Shown here piece after piece: positions 57,864 through 64,000 of a stretch of 64,000 bases of DNA. Position numbers and translations under genes: made by a program. The stretch is from Diatrype stigma. Taxonomy: Eukaryota; Ascomycota; Sordariomycetes; Xylariales; Diatrypaceae. Each line of letters opens with the position of its first letter. The stretch's first letter is position 1. The notes beneath the pieces were generated by a model. It saw only the letters and a program-made list of their open reading frames with translations, searched no databases and had not been told where the DNA came from. The DNA lies in the NCBI GenBank assembly GCA_022225965.2, contig JAKJXP020000034.1, positions 248,001 to 312,000 on the forward strand. Direction: 5' to 3'.

Positions 57864-57901
57864 GGTTCAATTCCCGGTATGAGTTTCATTTTTTCTTTTT
57901 T
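57864..57901 (+). other. tRNA B-box-like string and T-run inside the MITE
   Basis: GGTTCAATTCC (57864-57874) matches the polymerase III B box and is followed by T-runs at 57889-57894 and 57896-57901. No cloverleaf or A box is found upstream, so this is at most a tRNA-derived remnant. Confidence 0.3.
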
Positions 57902-57999
57902 GCGCAGCGCCAGCAATTTTGCCCCACCCATTAAATTTGACCAATCAGAGCAGCTACTGGCGCCCATCTGACCAATCATAACGCTTGCATCAAACCTAC

Positions 58000-58084
58000 A
58001 CAATGATTGTTAGCTACACAATGATTGTAAAATGATACAATGATTGTAATCCTGCACAATGATTGTAGAGCCAACAATCATTGT
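58000..58084. repeat. Right array of ACAATSATTGT near-palindromes
   Basis: Five 11-base copies start at 58000, 58018, 58037, 58056 and 58074. The first four have G at the centre and the last has C, mirroring the left array. Confidence 0.95.
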
Positions 58085-58109
58085 GTGGGCCCACCCATTG
58101 CCGCTACGG

Positions 58110-60034
58110 TACTTACCTATGTAGGTAGGTATGTAGGTTTGTAGTACCTACGATCAACCGGAGCTTTGCGTGCCTGTCCAGCTAACACCTGCAGTAAGTA
58201 CAGCTACTTCTAAGAAGTTAAGGGGCTCCCGGGGTGCCAATTGAGTGTTAGTTGTTCTGTCACCTCTACAAATTCCAATGCTCCTCTCAATCCAAGATAT
58301 GTAAATGGGAGAATCCAAGAATAGGGAATGGAAAAAAGTTTGAGAAGGCTGAAAGGATGAAATGTTAGTCAGACCTGAGACCTGGAAACTGGATTCCTAG
58401 AAACTGGGTTTCCTGGAAGTAAGTACTACCTACATACACGTACACACACCAGCTACTGCTACCACGCTGTTGCTGAGTTACAGCGCCTTTACTGCTGAAG
58501 TTGGAGGTACAATACGTAATAAAACGGGAATCCTACATACGTACCCCGGAAAGTCGGCACCCTGCAGTTACATCCACATGGGGCCGTCTATTACCTACTT
58601 TACCTTAGGTATTCAAGTTGAGCTCCGGGGGTAACGAGGAAGTAATCGGGTAGGTAATCTCGTGGCATTTCAATCTCTAATCTCCTTCCTCGGTATCCAT
58701 TGCCTCACCACTACCCACTACCACCACCACCGTCACTGTCACCGTTGCCGTCACCTTAGGGACCGATCCTGCCAACCGAGGATTCAGGGTCGTGAGGTTA
58801 ATCATACTTATCGTGAGCCGTGGCAGGGCGGCCGCCTACATGCAGCATACTACCTAGGTATATACCACATACGTACGTATGTAGTCGCATGGGTTCCGTG
58901 TGCCTGTGCCTACCTGCGCACTGAGCTGAAGGGCCTTACTATATGTATTGGTCAAGCACTATAGCTTAGGGGCCATGGATAACCTCCACTAGGTGACGAT
59001 CGTATGTTCTTAGTGTTATGTTTTGTTAATTATTTCCATATGATTGACGGGGGCTTCTAGCTTCTGGGTCATCAAGCAGGGATACTCGACGTTTGTCCCA
59101 TTCAGCTAGTACCCAAGTTATATTCAACTCCGGTTGCTTGCACGCGAGTGGGAATTTCTCATCTCACAGCCCGACTGCCCGATAGCTCACGACCAATGAG
59201 AAAAATGATGAGCATCTCAAGCGCCAGAAACTAGGCCAAGCCTTAAGTTACCGGATACCAACTTAACGCAGGTGCATGAGACCGGTTCTGGTCCCGCATG
59301 CGCGGTCCCTTTAATTACGTGATGTCGACCTTGATTTTCTCGCTTCCACCAGTGCCCCTCCGAACGCTTCACCTATGAAGTACCTACTTGTTATGACGAA
59401 GCACCAACAATAGCAACATTCTCGTACAAGAGGCGACCAGAGGCAGCAGGTCAAGCACCATCCTCATTCGCGGTTCGCATACATAAGCAATGTCTATTAT
59501 GTAGGTAGGTAGCAAAGGAGGAAGGAGTCCCGCGTCAGCATCGGGATAGATAGGGGCACGTCAGCTAGCTACCTTACCAGGTAACTGCCGGTTCATTAAG
59601 CTCAGGCCTCCCGTCCGACTGGGCACCTGAGGTTATCAAGGAATTCTCCGGAATTACCTAGGTATGATTAGCGCCGGTTGCCGTCGCGCAAATGACGTTG
59701 CCCGCCTTGCGAAAAAGCAGCAGATCGATATCACAAGAATTGTAGAAATCGGGCAAATGAAAGGGGTTCATGTTCATAGGACCTATTGTAGCACAAAAGG
59801 CATTGACGCCAAATTTGAAGTATACCAGAATAGGTATGTATAGCTGAGGCGTTCTATTTGAGTAAGTACCTATATATACATTGCGGGAACTAAAAGAAAT
59901 CAACGCATCGCCAACTCTTATCTACCCAGAATCGATCTATATCTGTACAGTACGTATGTAAGTATCATCGCCAAAGCCGACGGAATCAATCAAAAAGCGC
60001 ATCATGACTGAGCCGGAGTGGAGTTGTTCATCGA
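58110..60034. other. Gene-poor region of 1.9 kb
   Basis: Many short GTAGGTA and ACGTACGTATGTAG-type strings occur (for example 58124-58140, 58870-58882, 59498-59512), a simple-sequence flavour common in fungal intergenic DNA. No supported gene is seen. Confidence 0.55.
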
Positions 60035-61825
60035 CTACGATGACGACGGGCTCCGTCCCTCCCCCGCCCCTTTCTTCTCCACCACGACCTTATCCAGCCC
60101 GCCACCGCCCGCAGATTGCAAGCGCTGCTGCCGCGCGCGCACCAACCCATCGCGATGGCGCTGAATGAGCTCGACGCCCGCGATGCCCGCAGCCATGCCG
60201 CCAAAATGCGACGCCATATCGATCGCGTGGCCGCGCTTCGTGAACCCCACGGCGTGGTGGATGATGAGCAGCGCGAGGAAGGCGAGGCCCTGCGGGCCCT
60301 GCATGGGGTCGGGCGGGTAGCCCAGGACCTTGAACTCCTCGAAGCGGTGGCGCCAGAAGAAGGCCGCGGCCAGGCCGTAGACGGCCCCGCTCGCGCCGAG
60401 CGTGGTGTAGCGCAGCCCCCGGGCGCGGCGCAGCACGAGGTCGGCCAGGCTGGCCAGGAACCCCAGGACGCCGCCGGACAGGTACAGGGCAAGGAAGGCG
60501 CCGCGGCCCAGCTCGTCGTGCAGGCGCGTGCCGAAGAACCACAGCGCGACCATGTTGGCGGCCAGGTGGCCCGCGCTCTGGTGCGAGAAGACGGCGCCGA
60601 GCAGCTGGAGCGGGCGCGGCGTCGCCGCCACCACGATGAAGTACCGGTTGAGCCCCACCCAGAAGGGCGGCACCTTCCAGCACGCCCACACGGCCAGGTT
60701 GAGGGCGATGAGCGCCGCGCACGTCGCCGCCGCGGGCGGCACGTCCGGCAAGAAGCGCTGCGCCAAGCGCGGCGGCTTGTAGTAGACGGCCAGCGCGGCG
60801 CAGGCCCCGCACAGCAGGACGGCCATGGCGAGTGCCGGGAGCAGGCGCTCCCACGCCTTCATCTCGGGCGGGGCCTCCAAGTTCGACGACGCGAGCTCTG
60901 CGTACTTCTGCCGGTAGGGGCTGATCTGGCGCGGCTGCTCCTGCGTCATTTGTAGCGTTCCGCTGTTGCCCTGGGCCGCCTCTTCTTCCTCGCGCTTGAT
61001 CCGCTCGGCCTCGAGTCGCTTTTCCTCCGCTTCCTGCTTCGCTATGTTCTCCGCCCGAATCCGGTCGAAATTGCTCACGCCGTAGGGGGAGTCGGTCTCC
61101 CGTCTTCGGAGAGGTAGGCGGCCGCTGTTATCTGGAACCTGCGGGTCCTGGTCGTCATGGTCACGCTCCGTCTCGGATGGCGCATTTTCCTCGGGGACAA
61201 CAATCTCTTCCCAGCCATCCTCCCCGAGTTGTCCTTGCTCTTCGAGGGCCTTGAGCTCGTCCTCGGCTCGCAGACCGGCATTGACAACTTCATCGACAGG
61301 GATATGGGTGCGCAGATATTCTAAAGCGGCCATTTTTTCCTCGGTGCTGAAGCGCGACGTGTTCCCTTGCAATGCTGGATCGTCTAGAGACCCCGCTACT
61401 CGGCGCCCGTGTATTATCCTCAGTAGTTTGTTGGCTGATGGTGCTGGGAGGTGTGAGGGGAAGATCGCATCCACCTCTCGTTGATTGAGATCCTCTTTCC
61501 TAAAAGGCAGGCCCTTTTTGTCCTCGTAGTCATTTGGTAGCTCCGTGTAGTGTGTTGTGGCGCGAAACCTGTTGAAGACCGTTCGTACTTGGAATCGTGG
61601 CAATAGCTTGTGCGGTTGCTCATATCGTCCCAAGCTCCTCGAGGGGCTTGAGAGACCCCGAATTTTATGATATTGTCGACATGGTAGACATGTTGGTGGT
61701 GTCCAGCTTATCGCGGGCAGCCATCGAGTTGCAGAGGGGTGCAGCAGCTTTCCGGTGCCGCCCGATACCGCTCGAATGCCGATTTGGAAACATGAGGGCG
61801 GGGTGAGGACGGGGAGGATAGACAT
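60035..61825 (-). CDS. Mitochondrial-type rhomboid serine protease
   Basis: Single exon, 596 residues. The N-terminus is basic and rich in Ser/Arg without acidic residues, fitting a mitochondrial presequence. A long charged middle (about 225-310) includes an Ala/Glu/Lys/Arg coiled-coil-like stretch (KQEAEEKRLEAERIKREEEEA). The rhomboid domain follows with several helices, FSHQSAGHLAANMVALWFFG, the catalytic GASGAVYG (Ser479) and ASHFGGMAAG (His540). Mitochondrial rhomboids of the Pcp1/Rbd1/PARL group cut inner-membrane proteins such as the dynamin-like Mgm1. The match in order and motifs supports this group. Strong GC bias marks the rhomboid half. Confidence 0.9.
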   Translation of the reverse strand: MSILPVLTPPSCFQIGIRAVSGGTGKLLHPSATRWLPAISWTPPTCLPCRQYHKIRGLSSPSRSLGRYEQPHKLLPRFQVRTVFNRFRATTHYTELPNDYEDKKGLPFRKEDLNQREVDAIFPSHLPAPSANKLLRIIHGRRVAGSLDDPALQGNTSRFSTEEKMAALEYLRTHIPVDEVVNAGLRAEDELKALEEQGQLGEDGWEEIVVPEENAPSETERDHDDQDPQVPDNSGRLPLRRRETDSPYGVSNFDRIRAENIAKQEAEEKRLEAERIKREEEEAAQGNSGTLQMTQEQPRQISPYRQKYAELASSNLEAPPEMKAWERLLPALAMAVLLCGACAALAVYYKPPRLAQRFLPDVPPAAATCAALIALNLAVWACWKVPPFWVGLNRYFIVVAATPRPLQLLGAVFSHQSAGHLAANMVALWFFGTRLHDELGRGAFLALYLSGGVLGFLASLADLVLRRARGLRYTTLGASGAVYGLAAAFFWRHRFEEFKVLGYPPDPMQGPQGLAFLALLIIHHAVGFTKRGHAIDMASHFGGMAAGIAGVELIQRHRDGLVRARQQRLQSAGGGGLDKVVVEKKGAGEGRSPSSS

Positions 61826-62445
61826 CGTTTAAGAGATTGTTCGGACCATTATAGTGTCATGCTGGTCGGCCTATCCTCGACGCATGTAGCCCATTAATGT
61901 GGCGCGCGCAAAGGCGATACTGCAAATTCGGAACGAGTGTGTTTGGGGAACGATCGATATCGGGAGAGGCCTTGCATAGGTATTTTAGGTACCCCCAGCT
62001 ATGTCATTGCAGGTGGGCTGGTAGAAATTTCACATGCCGGCTGATTGGCAGGCAGGTGGTGAGACATGGCAGTTGCAGGTGCCCAGGTGCAGGTGCATGT
62101 GCTGTGGGCGTTATGGACATTTGTTGTACCCTGAAGATGATAAGCCCATCCATCCCCTAATACCCCTGTTATGTCCTCTGTTGCCCCTGGTCTACACCTT
62201 TCTGATGAGGCAGTAACACACTCACGAAACCTCTTTCCGGTGGTCAAATCATTCACGTAAATACTTCGTATCCCGGACTTGTTTAATCTAGTTCGTATAA
62301 CTGAAACAATATATGCAGATTGGAGATACTCTGGAAACAAAAAACATAGCGTAGTGCTATACATAAAAAGGGGTGGTGAGGGCCCCTCCCTTCCCTGGTT
62401 CGCTCACTCCTTTTCTTCCCTCCTGGTCCCTTTCCTTTTTTATCC
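61826..62445. other. Intergenic
   Basis: 5' flank of the rhomboid gene and 3' flank of the small membrane protein gene. CAGGTGCCCAGGTGCAGGTGC near 62077-62097 is a short direct repeat. No gene is seen. Confidence 0.5.
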
Positions 62446-62955
62446 TCACCAACCCGCCGCACCCGGCAGCCTCCCATCGAACCTTCCCAGCACCCACCCC
62501 GCCACAACGCCCAACACACCATCAGCAAGCACGAGCATCCACATATCGGCCCTCGCCTCCGCCTGCTGCCGGCGTGCCAGCCGCCCCGACCCCGGCACGA
62601 GGACGTAGTGATAATAGCACAGCCTGACCCCGGCAGCGCCCGCCATGAAGAGCCGCAGCGGCACGCTGGCGTAGAGCCAGATGTTCTGCGCCGCGGGCAC
62701 GTAGGCGCCCGTGATGAGGTAGGCGAGGCCGATGCCGACGAGGAGGAGGCCTTTGAGCGTGTCGTCGACGAGGATGGTGGTAGGGTTGGGGTTGGCTCCT
62801 TCTTCTCTCTTTGGAGTGTGCTTGTCGTCGCTGTCGCGGATTCGTATCGTTCTTGGGCTCTGCAAGACCGTCCGCGTCCCGTGCAGGGTCAGCCCCACTG
62901 CGTGTAGCAGGACGATAGGGGGGAGGTCGATCGGGATGGAGCTGAAGGGGAACAT
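62446..62955 (-). CDS. Small multi-pass membrane protein, function unknown
   Basis: Single exon, 169 residues. Four hydrophobic segments are visible: PPIVLLHAVGLTL, LLLVGIGLAYLITGAYV, LRLFMAGAAGVRLCYYHYVLV and MWMLVLADGVLGVVAGWVLG. A charged loop (about 38-62) lies after the first. Codon use is GC-rich like the neighbouring rhomboid gene, and the frame is open over its full length, supporting a real gene. No family is recognised with confidence; it could be one of the many short fungal membrane proteins without known role. Confidence 0.65.
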   Translation of the reverse strand: MFPFSSIPIDLPPIVLLHAVGLTLHGTRTVLQSPRTIRIRDSDDKHTPKREEGANPNPTTILVDDTLKGLLLVGIGLAYLITGAYVPAAQNIWLYASVPLRLFMAGAAGVRLCYYHYVLVPGSGRLARRQQAEARADMWMLVLADGVLGVVAGWVLGRFDGRLPGAAGW

Positions 62956-64000
62956 TCTGGCCGACGGATTGTATACAGACTTAGGTCGTTCGGCTGGAGG
63001 TGCTTGGAATAGGGGGTTAGGTCTTGGAAACCAATCGTCGTTCTGTCCTGGTCAGGCAGGATTAATCAACGTATTGTCGACTGACGATGTGTCAAATTAT
63101 CGCATGAGCCAGGAGGTTTGGTATAAAAGCTCACAACTTATCGAGTTTACGGAAAGGACAGAGCACCTAGCTACGTTGAATTTATATCCAACACTAGGTA
63201 CTGAGCTACGTATGTAGTAATACAGCTACAAGAAACATATTATTAATTTACCCGATCGCATGACTTCAGAATTATTTCATCCTTGTCTTGTCATTTTCCT
63301 CTCTGAAGATCCACGTCCGTTCCTACCCGAGTCGATAACACGGCCCTCTTATTTGCAGTGTCCGCTCGGTGAGTCACTTAAAGAATGCGATCCAAGCCCG
63401 TTCCGATGCAGCCGGCCGAGAAGAAACGGCGGTAGATTGTTAGGGCTGACAAAGATCGATTGGCTAGGTACAGCTGCACGGGACTTTGAGTATGTAATGC
63501 ATTTATGTTTATTTTCGTTTTGTCATATCCGACTTTCTGTCTTGGGCTACCAGTAGTGAGAATATCTGTAAGACTGGGAATCTCTGGCAGTTGGCTAATT
63601 CCTTAATACATGCAGTTGTATGAGCGCACCATTGCTCTATCCTATCTAATCTTTTCCACTTGACTCCTAGCTACCAATTTATCATATATCATTTTCAGTG
63701 CCATCAGTAAGTTCTAACGCAGTCTTACATTGTCCATAAGTGCTTGCACAGCTACTCAGGATGAGCTAGTGATATTTTGTTCACCAGTGTGGTTCCGGCC
63801 AGATAACGTCAACTCTGCCACGAGCCTGCCGTGGGGAAGCTACGCCAAACCCGAGTGTGTGCACGCATGTACCAAGGTGCAATGACGGCATTCTTGCTGT
63901 TGGTTGGGTGGACATAGACCGCTGAGTAGTCTGGCTGGAGACCGTCTATATCAATGAGATTCCTTTCGTTTCCACCTTCGCCACCTTGTCATCTAGGCTC
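62956..64000. other. No gene recognised at the right end
   Basis: Upstream of the small membrane protein gene. Open frames are short and without motifs. A gene may begin beyond the window. Confidence 0.5.

Larger units (their letters stand above)
57576..58109. mobile_element. Miniature inverted-repeat transposon-like element (MITE)
   Basis: A 534-base element is bounded by CCGTAGCGG (57576-57584) and its inverted match CCGCTACGG (58101-58109). It is flanked on both sides by TACTTA (57570-57575 and 58110-58115), a possible 6-base target duplication; a TA duplication is also consistent. The terminal inverted repeats extend about 36 bases to the first ACAATGATTGT on each side at equal distance, with a diverged middle. 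Inside are four copies of ACAATGATTGT/ACAATCATTGT on the left (57601, 57620, 57638, 57656) and five on the right (58000, 58018, 58037, 58056, 58074), spaced about 18-19 bases. There is no transposase frame, so it is non-autonomous. Subterminal repeats of this kind usually bind transposase. Confidence 0.8.

Noticed and set aside
60116..60955. Long open frame antisense to the rhomboid gene
   Set aside because: Shadow of the GC-rich rhomboid coding strand, which carries the catalytic motifs.

Overview
The window is nuclear DNA from a filamentous ascomycete (Pezizomycotina, probably a Sordariomycete). The evidence is genes on both strands with wide spacing, short introns (about 50-190 bases) with GTAAGT/GTATGT-type donors and CTAAC-like branch sites, and typical fungal families: Zn2Cys6 regulators, a bANK regulator, DUF3328/UstYa-type proteins, a SAT4-type seven-helix protein, a DHA2 transporter and a GH76 enzyme. 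All exon joins were made by eye. Most were checked by reading-frame arithmetic, and the summed exons divide by three in every intact gene.

Left part (1-24.6 kb). A decayed FAD-dependent oxidase is followed by GC-rich housekeeping-type genes: a RING-CH membrane E3 ligase, a secreted M28 leucine aminopeptidase, a Zn2Cys6 regulator, a DUF1275 membrane protein, a secreted bicupin oxalate decarboxylase, a SulP sulfate permease and a DHA2 major facilitator. About 3.3 kb without a gene (16.25-19.6 kb) holds a G-quadruplex-like repeat.

Middle part (24.6-53.3 kb). This block is gene-poorer and, by eye, more AT-rich. It contains a small two-exon gene, a secreted GH76 enzyme, and what looks like a ribosomal-peptide (RiPP) cluster of the dikaritin/ustiloxin kind. 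The precursor (30335-30754) has a signal peptide, a Lys-Arg Kex2-type site, and three 21-residue repeats plus a truncated fourth. Around it lie four membrane-anchored proteins that each carry two HxxHC motifs, the hallmark of UstYa-type peptide oxidases. One is a classical DUF3328 protein and three belong to a diverged subgroup. Interleaved are a Zn2Cys6 regulator with an apparent frameshift, a secreted PAF-acetylhydrolase-like enzyme, an M3 oligopeptidase and a ToxE-like bANK regulator. A short-chain dehydrogenase, an amino acid/choline-type permease, a SAT4-type membrane protein and a proline iminopeptidase follow and may or may not belong.

Right part (53.3-64 kb). A PhoD-like phosphatase, a mitochondrial-type rhomboid protease and a small membrane protein flank a 534-base miniature transposon-like element. 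That element carries nine copies of the near-palindrome ACAATSATTGT just inside its terminal inverted repeats.

Proposed working of the cluster (inference): the bANK protein and possibly the Zn2Cys6 protein switch it on. The precursor enters the secretory pathway and is cut by Kex2-like and other peptidases. The HxxHC proteins oxidise or cross-link the released core, perhaps at the Ile-Tyr pair. The hydrolase, dehydrogenase and M3 peptidase trim or modify the product.
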